A stretch of 64,000 nt of DNA. Origin: Strix aluco. Lineage: Eukaryota; Chordata; Aves; Strigiformes; Strigidae. The stretch spans positions 129,556,621 to 129,620,620 of the forward strand of contig NC_133931.1 of assembly GCF_031877795.1 (NCBI RefSeq), read 5' to 3'. The position numbers and the translations under genes are program-made. This document shows, in pieces, positions 48,475 through 60,534 of the stretch. The stretch's first letter is position 1. Every line of letters starts with the position of its first letter. Under the pieces are notes generated by a model, which was not told where the DNA came from, did no database searches, and saw only the letters and a program-made list of their open reading frames with translations.

Positions 48475-51400
48475 CTAAGGCATAGGAGACAATCTGTTAG
48501 CTCACAATGCTCAAAGAGAATGTAAGCCAGTGAAAGAAAAATGCTTAAAAGATTTAATCTAAAATAATTCCAAGTATTATACTTCCAACTACAGTCTAAA
48601 AAGACAAATAATACCTTTTTTTAAGAGCGCTATGGAACAATCTTTCTTAGTAAACACTAAGTATTTTTATTTTACTTCTTGATTATATTGAAAAGTACTA
48701 AAATATAATCCAAATGGGCAAGGATTCTGATGATAAGGTCCCTAAAGAGAGTGGATACACAGGCAATGTCTGTAGTAAAGCATTATAACTTTATTTGAAC
48801 AATTGTACTGTCCTATTTTTTCATGTTCAGAACATCAACCAGTAACATGGGAAGAATAACTGACTCTCCAGACAACTTCTTATGGACATAGCTGAAAGAA
48901 TGGGACCTCCGAGAACAATGTGTCTCTCTGAAAATTTCTCCTATTAGGAAAATGAAGGGCAAAAGGAAGACCAGCAAAATGGACTCAACAGCAGAAGGGA
49001 TATCACAGGATCCCATGAGGATGGGCTTTGATGGCCTGCCACTGAAGGAGCTGAGCTCACCCATTATTCTCTCTTTTCTTGTTTGGTATCCCCCATGCCA
49101 AAATTTAGGTAGGTTTCATTCCTGAATCATTGGACTATGTGTGGATACACTGCTATGGAATTTATGGCTTGTGTTAAGCTTCAGAGCTTTGTGACCAATC
49201 AACAGACGTTTTTGTTAAGCAATTATAGCTCTACAGATGGAACATGTAGCTAAGAGCCAAAATACACAGAGTGTATATAGTATACTAAGTAATGCACAGA
49301 ACATTGAGTGTGTCCTGATGCGTATATTGCAGTTCTGTCTGCCTACAGGAAGAAAATACCCATTTTATAGTTGTAGGAAATCAATCTTATCCAAGAACAT
49401 GTCCCTTGCAGAACAGGAAAGAGTTTCCATGACAGAAGTAATGCAGACATTGTTTTTTAAAACTACTTTTTGAATGGGGAGAATTTTCACTTCTGTATCT
49501 ATGTAGGAGAAATAAAAGAGCTTGAAAAGGAAAAATCCTGGACTTAAGCAATTTACTTACCTCTGTTTAGGTGTAAGAGACACTCATTGAAATAATTTAG
49601 TTGGGAATTGTACACAGGATAATAATAGCAAAATAATAGCAGTAAAAAAAAGCAAACAAAACATTTTTAGTGACTGATAGCTCAACTAAAGATAGCAAAT
49701 AACAAGTAACAGCTTTAATTGCTGAAAGCAAAACTTTCAGATTTCATATGTGTAAAGACTGTCCACTAAATAGTCAATGATTTATTCAATATATTTTTAT
49801 ATTACTGAAATGGAGTCCTAGTTACACAAAGCCATACTGGTTGAAATTAAGCAATTACTCATTTTAGATATATACTTGTAAATCACGTAAATAAACAGTT
49901 TTTTCTCAGGTATTTATCATATACTTGTAGGCACATCAAAAACACACTTCGAGTGTATATTAAATGATTTTTTTACCTTTAACTTACCTGAGAGAGTATC
50001 ACTGAAGATTTGCAGATTTGTATCAGAAGGCTGGATCAAGGAGAAAAACACAAGGTCATGCTTCTCTAGAACTGAATTTATTTAATTTTTCAGGTTTTAA
50101 TTTATGCCTAGGAGCTTTTCGATAAGCAGCATATTGGCATACTTGTGGGGTTTACATTCTGTCAAAGGCTTTTTAATTCTGATGCTTTTTCTGTGTCTCT
50201 GCATCTCCTTCCAACACCTGAACATGATGAGCAGAGCTACCTGGGCCAGTACGGACAGCCGTGGGTGGGCCGGGTCTGAGGTCACTACACAGTAGAAGCC
50301 AGACTTGGAACCCAGTTAATAGATCTTGCCTTAGAAAGAACAACTCCTCTTCTCCCTGCCCAGGAGCCCCTAGCTGTTAGGTTTTCTTTCTCTTATGCTC
50401 AGCACCTCACCAAGTGCAGCAATGAGAGCTAATTGAACATGCGGAGTCCTGAACTTGCAGAGAAGCAAAAATGGTTGCAATTAGTGTGATAGACCAGCAC
50501 AGACCATTTCAACTTGAAGCACTGGCTGAGGGACAATGAAAAATCTAAAAATCAGTAAGTAGAAATTTATGGTTTTCAGCACACAGGGCTAGGTGGGCTA
50601 ATACACCTATTTACTACCTTCACATCGCAATTCCAGCCTTCAATGAAGAAGGAGGAGCGAGGAAGATGTGAATAGAAAGTGGTAAGAAATGATACTAATT
50701 TCCTTCCTGTGCCATAATCCTACCAACCAAGAAAACCAAAAGATGTAAGAAGAGAAGTCACAAAATACCAACTTGATCCACTCTGGTAGAGGTCCCAGGC
50801 AGTACTGTTAATACTCTCAGTTCATAACGTTTATCTGAACCAGCAGTTTGACACATCATTTCTGGGTACTTTTGTAAGCAAAAGCCAGCAGTAGTTCTCC
50901 AGCTGCTGTAATACCCTGGCCCTGGAGAAAAATAAAGCAGTAGTTACAACATCATATGAGACTGCAAAATACATGTTTCAGCATGTCCACTGAGCACAAC
51001 AGGATTGCCAGAGTGCAAATGAATAAAAATGTCACCCCTGCTTGTACTTTCCCACAGTTTTCTTTGCATGCTCCTCAAACCCAGGTCTCTTCAAATCTAC
51101 AATTACCAGAAAGCCAAGAACACAGAATGATTAATTGAAATGTCAAAGGTGATTGATGAACAGTAACAGACAATAACAGTGCTGAACAGTAACAATTTTA
51201 TACTGGTGATGGTATATAGGGTGATTTATGCTACCTAGATTTCTAAAGTTTGTGCCTGTGACTGTCTTGATGCTTTCTGGAGCCTGTGTGCTGAAGATGA
51301 GGTTTATGCAAAGAGAGTAACCTTCCCTTCCTTCCACAATGAAAATGTCCATTTAATAGATTTGGTGGATAGTCTTATTTCCCCTACATTGGGAAAAAGC

Positions 51401-52402
51401 AAGTAGAAGGAAAAGAGCAATTGCCTACTTAAGAAGCAATTATACAAGAAGCAAAGATCACATTTGTTGTGGTTGCTGATATATTGTATATTATGATTGA
51501 TAAAGGCCTTAATGGCCTTACAGAACTGAGAACAAAAATATTAACTGATGTAGTACTGTAGTTTATTAGGGATCCACAGTGAGATAATCCTCCCCCTGAG
51601 CCTCTACAGCAGCAGTCTGTTAATCTGCAGTTCTAATTTTCTCTCAACAAACCCATATAACAGAGCAAATGGTGAATTAATTCTGCAAATGCTTTAAAAA
51701 AACCCCCAACAAACCAAAAACAAAGTAAAAAAGTCCCCATACAACTCTGTCAAATGAGTATACGTTACAGACCTTCAAGGGTTTTTCATAGTTAATGTAT
51801 GAAAACATTATCCAATGAATACAGGCACATAAAAATAATCCGAAAGGGAGCCCAGAAGCCAAAAATCTAAATGCTTTTTCAGAAAGTACTCACTTAGCAT
51901 GCATATACAGAAGGTGTATAAAATGTTTGAGATGTATACGTTTAGAGAGATCTCATGAATATACAAAACCATTTTGCCAGCTACAAAAGTTTAGCAAAAT
52001 CTTAGTATCACCTGATTCAGTATTTTCAGTAGTCTGATTAAAATATACAGTCCATAATATATAGTAATATGCACAACCATTTTACCAGCATTTTCAAAAT
52101 TTCATAACTCAACAACTATGCAAGTATATATGAAGACTCACTGATTTTACTGACACATAGCACACTTGAAATGGAGTAAAACCAAGTGCTGTGCTTAACA
52201 GGGGCTAATTTCACAATCTCCAGGAGGTCTATTTTCCTTAAAAATTCAACTTCAGCAAGTCCACTTGCAAGATTATTAATGCCAGGTCACAGCAAAGTGA
52301 GAGCGTTACGCAATGTTACAGCCAAAAATACTGAAGTCATACACACTTTTAGTAAACATAAGGATGCTAAACTATATCAAGTCATTAAATGCATATATGA
52401 TT
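48475..52402. other. Intergenic DNA between TMBIM-like relic and ACCS-like pseudogene
   Basis: No confirmed gene. A hydrophobic 83-codon open stretch on the - strand (48813-49064) has no splice or family support. Confidence 0.5.
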
Positions 52403-52572
52403 TTAATAAACAAGTATATTTTTTAGCTGGGAGACATCTTTTCCTGGTGTGTTTGAAGGTCTGCCTGAAGAATCTTTTTCTGGATTGCATAAAGCATCAG
52501 CAGTAGAAGATGTGTTGTTTGTGACCGGCTCAGCAATGTAACTATGCAACATTTGCTCAAGTCTCTGAATAC
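52403..52572 (-). pseudogene. ACCS: ACCS-like exon 12 and stop
   Basis: 170 nt, IQRLEQMLHSYIAEPVTN and a polar tail to TAA at 52403-52405. Matches the family's 'GMQRVQQVL' helix; the tail is variable. Acceptor 'ctttctccag|GT'. Intact. Confidence 0.8.
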
Positions 52573-53263
52573 CTGGAGAAAGGAAATACAGAGGGAAATA
52601 CTGACTCGACCTATGGAAAAAAAAATCTCCACATGAGTGATTAAACACTGAAATGGATTCCTAAGGGACGTTGCATAATCTCTATCTTTAGACAGTCTCA
52701 AAACTTGACTGACAACCTGCTCTCTGACTTAGAAACCGGCCCTGCCTTGAGCAGGAAGTTCTACTAGATGACCCAAGAGTTCCCTTTCAATCTATGTTTT
52801 TCTATAACTTTATATGCTCTATATAAACATATATCTTCTTTGCCAACAATATAAAGCATTCGTTCAAGGTTAAGTATTTTACAACATAAGAGATGGATAC
52901 ATTTTTCATACCTACCATGAGCCACATAAAAATGAGGGATGGTGGGGAATTCCCACGTTATAAAGCATAATTTGAAAGACAAAAATCTTTTCACATAAAC
53001 TTTGGTTCCTTACTTCTGATAGAGTAAAAATAAATTTTAAAATTAAATTCTGAAGGCTTTAGAGGTTTAACATAATCCAATGTAAGTGCTTTGTAACCTA
53101 TGCCCTGGGCCAATCTAGTATTTCTCAGTTCATACAAACTCTAAAAATGTCCCTCACAAGCTGAGACAGAATAATTAGGTTTGAACTCATTATTTATAAT
53201 GTTAATGTCTCTTAAAACTTGTGTACTACTACATGCCATATTAGAAGTAAAACCCACTTTTAC
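52573..53263 (+). other. ACCS-like intron 11 with CR1 fragment
   Basis: Holds an old CR1 3' fragment (see 52628-52805); the rest is plain AT-rich sequence. Confidence 0.7.
52628..52805 (+). repeat. Old CR1 LINE 3'-end fragment
   Basis: 'aacactgaaatggattccta', 'tgcataatctctatctttag', 'gagcaggaagttctactaga', 'tgaccc...' and 'caatctatgtttttct' follow a CR1 3' end in + orientation, of a different and older subfamily than the 13-15 kb copy. Confidence 0.7.
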
Positions 53264-53417
53264 ACAAGTAAATCCTATCTACAGAATCGGAGAAAACCAG
53301 TCTAAACCATCCAGGTTCATAACAATAAAAAGCTTTTCCAGGACTAATCAGGAGTTTTTCATCAAGAAGCTTCTGCCATAACTCATGTTCAGCTTCAAAA
53401 CTCTGTGATTTTAAGAA
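53264..53417 (-). pseudogene. ACCS: ACCS-like exon 11
   Basis: 154 nt, FLKSQSFEAEHELWQKLL, LLISPGKAFYCYEPGWFRLV and FSDSVDRIYL. Same spacing as the human protein. Acceptor 'ttcttcctttag|TTC', donor 'T|gtaaaa'. Intact. Confidence 0.85.
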
Positions 53418-53577
53418 CTAAAGGAAGAAAATAATTTTTATTAAAGGCTGAACAAGTGCATAAATTCACCACTGAAAGGATTTTCCAGGACTTGATAAAA
53501 CTGTGTAACAACATGTACAAGTAATTTTTACACTTCTAAGTTTTACATTCCCACCCCTTTTCAAACTTCTTACATAC

Positions 53578-53722
53578 TTTTCTGAAGTCTGCCCACACAT
53601 AAGAGTCCTCCCGAACTTCTGAGCACGGGTATTCCAACATCTGCAAGCCCATCCACAAGAATATTCCTTTGCTTCTTTAAGTTGCTTTTTGTTGGTGGGA
53701 AAAAACACGTTATCCAACCAAT
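53578..53722 (-). pseudogene. ACCS: ACCS-like exon 10, with two 1-base insertions
   Basis: 145 nt where 143 would keep frame. DWLDNVFFPTNKKQLKEAKEY reads first (21 residues: WLDNVFFPTNKKQLKEAKEY after Asp), then LVDGLADVGIPVLRSSGG one frame over, then YVWADFRK a further frame over. The extra bases are at about 53660 and 53602. Acceptor 'tttgataag|AT', donor 'AAA|gtatgt'. Confidence 0.85.
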
Positions 53723-53813
53723 CTTATCAAAGCAAGAAAAATATAATAGTTTTACTTCCACCTGCAAGGGAAAAATAAAACTGTTCAATGGAAAGATTTC
53801 TACTGTGGCCAAC

Positions 53814-53955
53814 CTCTGTCCCTAAGGAATTGACTGAGAACGTCCTGAACAGGCCCAGGACAGGTATGGAAGACAGCCAGTTGATTCACAACTTTCTGAA
53901 TTTCATGATTTCTGGTGTACAATACTCCAACTCTGATACCACGCATACCAAAATC
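53814..53955 (-). pseudogene. ACCS: ACCS-like exon 9
   Basis: 142 nt, DFGMRGIRVGVLYTRNHEI through DVLSQFLRDR; starts right after the position of the PLP lysine (SK|DFG). Acceptor 'gtcctccaag|GAT', weak donor 'G|gttggc'. Reading frame intact. Confidence 0.85.
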
Positions 53956-56758
53956 CTTGGAGGACAAAAAGAAGAGAGCGAGGTGCAATTTTTACTTTAT
54001 GTTTGTGCCTTGTCAAACCACCAAGACTAGAGTAATTGTTATGTATAGGGAAAAAACAAACCTGGAGTAAATTCTCAACACCATTGCCAAATGGAATCCC
54101 AAGAGTGATAAAAAACAGACAGCAACTTCTAAACAACCCTGTGGCAGGGAGGGTCAGTGGCTTTCACAGGGTTGCTTTACAGACAACTGAAAATGTGCTC
54201 ATACCCTTGGGCTGTCCCCATTATACCTTACTATTGTTTCCAAGTAGTCACCAGTTTAGTGTTCCCTCCAAGAGGAGAAAAAGCAAAATGCTACAGTTCT
54301 GAAATGTGCCTATATGTTTCAATGCCTTTAATACATATGCATTAACTGTTGCTGTTAAGTAGATCCCAAACTAAACTCTAAACTTTAGTAAATTTTACAC
54401 TGCCAAAGAAGAAAACGAATTAATAAACAAAGAGAAACTTGGTTTGGCACCTGTAACACAAATTATGTCAGAATAGCCCACCTAATTTTTGTGGAGAAAA
54501 AAAACCCCTGATAGCTGGAGACACAAACAACATCAAACCAATGACTAATAAGGATGCAGCGAGGAAGTCTGCGAACCTTTCAGTAAAAAGCCGCTTTTGA
54601 AAATTACTTAATTACATACTATAATCACTATATAGACTAAGGATCCAGCTACCAACTTTGTTTCATAATTTATCCAGTAACACCCCAAAAAACACACTAA
54701 ATAGTTTATTAGTAAATGAAAATCAGGTTAGCACTCATTTGGAACACCCACTGATATCAACAGGAAAGATTATGTTGTTGTAGGGATTAATACTGCTTCT
54801 ACAGGCACACTTCCAAAATAATTTCCCAGGACTGAACAGAGTTACTGTTGATAAACATGGGAAAGCTGAACAGAAATTGGACTTTGAAAAATTACTTATT
54901 TGGCAGGTTATTAGATGTCAGTGTTGACTTCAAGTGTATCAACATGAGGAGATGCCTTATTACTTCATGTTTGAGATAAACTTGAAATTAAATTACTGGG
55001 CTTTGTTTCTGCATTTTTAATTTTTAGAAAACTTCACCTACTGCAAATTCTCACTCCACCCAAGCCTCCTTCAAAGGAGATTATTTGCAAAGACCAGCTC
55101 CCAAGGAACTCCAGGAAATCAAGTTCAATCATGAGGAAGCCCTGATATTTGCTTTCCCTGACATGTGCAATTTGTTTGAGCATTAAGGGGTACTGTGAGC
55201 AAGAACTTCACACAAAATGAACTTTCAGCCTTTGATTCCAGCTATGGGGAGAAACTACCTGGAAACAAGGTAGGATGCAAATACTAAGCACAAACAGCTG
55301 TTTCACAAGTACTCCTTGCACAATAGCATATTTAGTGTATTTGACATCTGACGTGTATTAAGCAGAAGATGCTGAGTGAGGAGGCATCACTGTTCATAAG
55401 AACAGCTGCTGTGGGACAGCAGTTTCTCAATTGCTGTTCTAGTCTAGTTCCTCCAGCTATTTATGATATTACATGTATCCAAAGCAGATGTTTATAACAC
55501 TACACGTGAAAACAGTTCCAGCCCTAGAAGGCTGACAAACACATGCAGATCCCTGAGGAGTTAATATCTGCTCTGTGATCCAGCGCCTTGTCCAGCCAGT
55601 TCATGTCCCCACAGCCACAGTAACACAGCAGGGATGCTACCTGCCTCCCTCTGCTATATCACCAAGGGAAAAGTGGCTGAATGCTCGGGCTGGCAAAGGC
55701 ACAGATGACACAGACATACAGATGGGGTCTAAACATAGGCACCATGCTGACCAAGCAATTAGCTAACTAGGACAGCTTCAACATATCTATAGAAAAAGTT
55801 ATGCACACATTTCCATGTGTGACCTTATAACTGACCTCTATAGTGACCTTCCTTGTAACTATATGATTTATCTATTGTTAAACCTCATTTTCTATCCTGA
55901 AAGAGGACACAACAAGTCTCCCTCACTTAATGTTTTGAAACATCACTGCCATCACCACCACATCTTCGGTAAAATGTTTCACTATTCTGCCTGTGCTTCC
56001 TCCACTGGATCTTTTCAAGGATGAGCATAGTTAAGTACATTTATTATCTTCCATGAAGTAAGTGGATTATGAATATCAAGACAATAAGAATAGGAAACAG
56101 TTTAGCCTGAAATACTGGTGATCACTATTTTTTGGACACTCACAAACCTGAACATTTCCATAGGGAAGAAAAGCAGTTCCAAAGACAAGAGAAGAATGTG
56201 GAAAAAAAAAAAAATGTACATGACAAGCAATAATATCCTCATTTATGCAGTCCTGATCAGAATAAAATTACTGATCATGTTAAGTATTTTGAACTAATTA
56301 AGTTCCTAAACTCTGGAAAAATTACATTTATAACTCTTTGTTTGCTAGCAATTCCTGTTAGCTGGAACTCAGAACCCTCTCCAAAAATCACATTAGACAC
56401 ACTTTAATTATCCGAGTGGGTTGTTACAGTAGCATATTCTTTTTTCTGAGGGTCAGAACAATAGCTTGTTTACAACACTCTGAATTCCATTAAAATCTAC
56501 AGAAAAAGAAACTTGATCTTAAAACACAAGTTAAGACCTGTTCTTCCTAAAATAGAGTCAGGGAGTTTCTCTGCATTTTGTTACAGTGCCCAGATTATAA
56601 AATCAATTCAACTCCCGTTGATAGAGTTGGACCCACCTCAGTCACAAGACTGAAAATCTGCACAGATGAAACTGTACAAGTGCTTCAATGCTGAAAACTT
56701 ATGCTGCTTACAATATAACTAGGAAAACATGAAAATCGGAAATCAAAGTTACTGAGAC
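53956..56758 (-). other. ACCS-like intron region where exon 8 is expected
   Basis: About 2.8 kb between exons 7 and 9. The exon for NPxNPLGD...VDEVYMLSVF...SK was not found intact. Weak, broken resemblance (HNPL followed by VLNYAH) at about 55970-56090 may be its remnant. Confidence 0.4.
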
Positions 56759-56836
56759 CTGCTTTTTAGCTCTCTGTAATGCATCTTCTAATTTTTCAAC
56801 TGTTAACTGGAAAGGGTGACCTTCTTTGTCAGCCAC
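56759..56836 (-). pseudogene. ACCS: ACCS-like exon 7
   Basis: 78 nt, VADKEGHPFQLTVEKLEDAL then QRAKKQ, as in 'RPFQLTVEKLEMALREA'. Acceptor 'ttctgtag|GTG'. The donor 'CAG|gtctca' is poor (C at +3). Confidence 0.85.
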
Positions 56837-57511
56837 CTACAGAACAAAAAAAATCAGTAAGAATAAAAAAGATATTAAAAATATAAAAAAATAAAGACGA
56901 CAATGAAGAAACACCCCCACCTAATGAAAATACAATTGCTACTGGCTTTTATAAAGTAAAAGAATCTGAAACTAAGATCAGTCTTTTCTATATAAATCAA
57001 TTACTTCATTTTTAAATGTCACCCTTATCCAAGACTACACTATCGGTGACTTACAGAATAACTTGTGCACTTGAAAGATGACTTTTTTTTTTTCCCCCTC
57101 TGACTGTATGATTTGGTCTTATAAAAGATGCTACCCCCCTTTGACTTGCCTCACAGATTACTGAGCTTTCAGAGGGGGAACCAATGTTACACAATTTACG
57201 TGGTACATACATCCTGCAGTGCTTAACGGGAAAAATTTACAAACCAAATTTACTGCTAGTAGGAGTGACAGATTTAGAGCTGACAAATTATAATTTGGCA
57301 TGTCAGTGCAGAAGTGTCTGCACAGAACGAACGTAATTCTACACATCTGATGACACCAGCCTCCTGTCATGCTGCAGTCTGAGAAAAAGACAGGCTGTCT
57401 CTAAAAGTGCTAGACTCATCCTGTCTCTTCACTCGGACTCAGTTTGCATTTTCAGTTTTTTCTGATTGTTCCCTGTGAAATGTCTAAGTATGTGAATAAC
57501 TAAAGCTTTAC

Positions 57512-57609
57512 CTCACTGAACAAGGGCACATGAACAGGCTGTATTCCACCATATAGCCATGTTTTCAAATTTATACCACCATAGTATGGAGTTGGAATAA
57601 GATATCCAT
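57512..57609 (-). pseudogene. ACCS: ACCS-like exon 6
   Basis: 98 nt, GYLIPTPYYGGINLKTWLYG then GIQPVHVPLFSE. Carries the Pro-Tyr-Tyr segment near the cofactor in this fold. Acceptor 'gtttttag|AT', donor 'GAG|gtaaag'. Intact. Confidence 0.85.
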
Positions 57610-59198
57610 CTAAAAACATTAAAAAATGAAAAGAACATTTCTCATGAGCAATTATTCCATTATAATCTAATAGACTAAACTGACAATCTTAAGAATTTGA
57701 CATCTGATTTAATCTCAGAGCCTTCACTATGGCCTAAACCAATATTTAAACAGAACTGAAAATTTACGATTTTTTTTACCATCAATCAACCTGAATTATT
57801 TCCCAATATTACTCCTTAGCATTTGCAATAGCAGATGTGACAGTCGTATGTATTTTCAGGAAAAGGGAATGGACCTCATCAACTACTTATTTATTTATTT
57901 ATTTAAATAATAATGACAAATAATGATCTTGCTCTCAATATTTTACTAATGCTCTGTTACTATCAGTTTTTCATCAGGAATTGCTGCAAGCCTCAGCTAC
58001 GTTGTTCTTGTCACCAAGGTGCTGTCTTGTAGCCAGGGAGCCTACAGCACTGTGGAACTTGTCTCTCTCCTCATTTTTCTGCTGTGAAGTAGCCCTAGGT
58101 TGGCATTTTCCTGGAGATACTGCAAAAACCCTGTGTGACGGGGTTTCAAAGGGGCCAGAGTGGGTTTCCTATGTTAACTACGGGGTAAAAAGTCAGCGTT
58201 CGAGCAGAAGAGTTCCTGTTAAAACTGTGTAAATACAATCAAATCTGAATATATTAAAACAGACACGGATACAAGTAGCCTTCAGTAAACATCATTTAAA
58301 TCTAAACAAAACTCATTGGTTTCACAGCGCTTTTGCAACTGATATGCTTTAAGTCACTACACCACATTACTCTGCATCACCCCACCCTCGTCCCAAGGGC
58401 TCTTGGTGCCAGTCACAGGGTGCTTGGGGGCAGCACAGCCTCCTGCATGGGAGGCCACGAAAGTCACCCTGGTCACCTTCCCTCCCCAGAAGGTCTTCAT
58501 GGATTTCCCCTTCTCTGATGTACTGCATGCCTACTGTGCTGCTTGCCTCATTCCAAACCAGAGAGGAAACCATTTTCCCTTGCTGAACTCTCTTTTTCCT
58601 CCTACTGTCTACTTCTGCTGTGAGCAGATATTGTTTCCTGGGACTCCACTCCTTCTGCTTTGTATTCCCAACCTCTGTTTCCTTCTCACCACCACCCTTG
58701 TTTGACCGGGAATCCCTCTTTTGCTGCAGCTCCATTCCCCTGTCCCAGATTCCTTCTACATGTTTTCTTTACCCAGTTACACAAATTTTCTCTGATTTCA
58801 AGCCAATTTTCTCTGATTTTTCTTCGGATTTCAACCCAGTCCACCTCTCTCCCTGTGTGCCTACTCCCTCCAACTTCCACCATAGTTCTCACCTCTTTTT
58901 CTAAGAACTTTTCAGAATACACTGCATTCTCTTGATATCCTTCCCCTCTTCCTATAATGCTCTTAAAAAACTATAGATTACATTCCAGAAAGTGAGTGGG
59001 CCTGCTGATACCTCAAACATTTTCCACCATTCCAGAAATAGAGGCGTTACTTCAAAGACACTCTGCCAGTGACAAAAAAAATACCATGCCTTGCTTCATT
59101 CAGGCAGTTAGAATAACAGCAGGCTGTCAGAAGTCACAATACGATTATATTCACTGCTAACAAATGTTTTTAAGTAAGATAATCAAGTTTCTACTCAC
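57610..59198. other. ACCS-like intron 5, mostly featureless
   Basis: Contains a short (TTTA)n run at 57887-57905 and a pyrimidine-rich stretch at about 58560-58900 on the + strand. No exon recognised. Confidence 0.6.
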
Positions 59199-59265
59199 CA
59201 CCAGGGTCACATAATACAGTTGACAGCATAGCTAAAACAGCACAACAGCCATTCATAACAGTTAC
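59199..59265 (-). pseudogene. ACCS: ACCS-like exon 5
   Basis: 67 nt, VTVMNGCCAVLAMLSTVLCD then PG; the family's 'VVVLNGGASLFSALATVLCEAGE'-type helix of the cofactor domain. Acceptor 'ccttcag|GTA', donor 'G|gtgagt'. Intact. Confidence 0.85.
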
Positions 59266-59639
59266 CTGAAGGAAGTAGTACAAACTTTCATTTAGCAATC
59301 AAATATTTAACCAAAATATGAGCACTTGTCTAGTTTAAATTAAAAAAAACAGAGAGAAAAAGTCACACTACTACACCTATAACACCAAGTCCTTGAATGT
59401 TACACATTGCCCACTTTTTCAAATGGAAAATCAACTAAGACTAAGGTAAATCTGGTGTATATCCCTTCTGCAGTGTCTTGCTGACATCTGTGTTTAGATT
59501 TACTCATTGTTGCATTTAGGGTGAGAATAAATTTGGTAAGAGATGAATCCCCTTGCATTCTAGCTGGTCCTCATAGATTAGAGGGACTAGGGGTGGCTGG
59601 ATTTACCCCTTAATAGGTATGCCAGTTGGGGCCGTAACT

Positions 59640-60350
59640 GTAGGTCTGACCCAGACGCCCGAACACCCCGTATGCTGTAGGTCTGGTTGCGTTCAAAAGA
59701 AGCCGTCAGATTCACGAATAGTACGGTTTAATTTTATGCAACATCTACAGATTCTTTAAGATAGCCTACGATAAATGCACAAACTCCAGGTTGGCTACAT
59801 AGCACTACACAAAAGGAAAATGATTGCAATCACACACACTTAGTTCCCAGGTAATCACTCGGTGTAGCCGAGGAAATCTTACCAAAAAGCGTCCCTTCTG
59901 AGGAGGGGGCGAGAGCACAAACCCATCAATCTGTCCCTCTGATTTGGTGTCGGATTATTGTCCCTCCAAGTTAGGTAGAAACTTGGGGTAGTATTTATCC
60001 TAGTATGCATGTGTGAGTGGGTGGGACTGCAGTCAAGCCATTATCTTCTGAGTAACGACACAGTACATTCTTTAGTGCCAGGGGTACAGCTGGTTTTTGT
60101 GAGAAAAGGGAGGATGAGAAACAAGGTCAACTCGATGCGAGGGGTGCAGCTGGGTTTTGTGAGAAAAAAAAAGGAGGATGGGGAACAAGGCTGGCAGGCT
60201 ACTGCAAAGAGCAGGAGATAAATCTGTCCTTGAGTGAAAGAATGGGACCACACAGCCTATGCTCTGCTTCGCATTCCTCCTTGGCGCCACGACAAACAAA
60301 TCACTGCACTTGCATCCCATCCTGTGCTTGCTCTGGGCACCCTGTCTCAA
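59640..60350 (-). mobile_element. Candidate solo LTR of an endogenous retrovirus
   Basis: Read on the - strand the order suits an LTR: a 60-base tandem duplication (60076-60195, 'gggtacagctggtttttgtg' type unit) like a U3 enhancer, a TATA-like GATAAATAC at about 59991-59999, and an ATTAAA poly(A)-type signal at 59727-59732. Composition differs from the surrounding intron. No gag/pol/env sequence is present. Ends and target duplication are not certain; a GTATGC direct repeat flanks 59676-60002. Confidence 0.35.
60076..60195. repeat. 60-bp tandem duplication
   Basis: Two copies with period 60 (first core at 60081, second at 60141), sharing 'cagctgg.ttttgtgagaaaa' and '.ggaggatg.g.aacaagg'. Part of the candidate LTR. 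Confidence 0.75.
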
Positions 60351-60465
60351 GAAAATGTGTGTTTTACAGATTTCTCAGTTTTGCTTTTCTCACATTTCCA
60401 ACACCTAACACTCATCTTTATCAGTTTAAGAAAAATAAGATGCAAAGATAAAGCACTTGTCTTAC

Positions 60466-60534
60466 ATGTTCTGGATTCAGTGCTTTTGCAGCTCTGGCAT
60501 AGTCAGTAGAAATTTGGCAATTTCTTCTCGGAAG
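60466..60534 (-). pseudogene. ACCS: ACCS-like exon 4, with 1-base deletion
   Basis: 69 nt where phase demands 70. FREEIAKFL reads in the entering frame, and ARAAKALNPEH in the frame one base over; a stop follows 9 codons after the lesion if unspliced frame is kept. The missing base is near 60507-60510. Acceptor 'gttttag|C', donor 'CAT|gtaaga'. Confidence 0.85.

Noticed and set aside
48813-49064. 83-codon hydrophobic open frame on the - strand
   Set aside because: No splice context, no family resemblance, and it is not in line with the TMBIM-like exons.
55028-55186. 52-codon open stretch on the + strand behind an AG, containing PKELQE, reminiscent of the ACCS family's PEELQEYL
   Set aside because: It is on the strand opposite the pseudogene, no flanking residues match, and there is no donor or partner exon; treated as chance.
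57981-58935. Cluster of overlapping open frames on both strands, pyrimidine-rich
   Set aside because: Low-complexity composition explains the lack of stops; no motif, splice site pair or known repeat was recognised.
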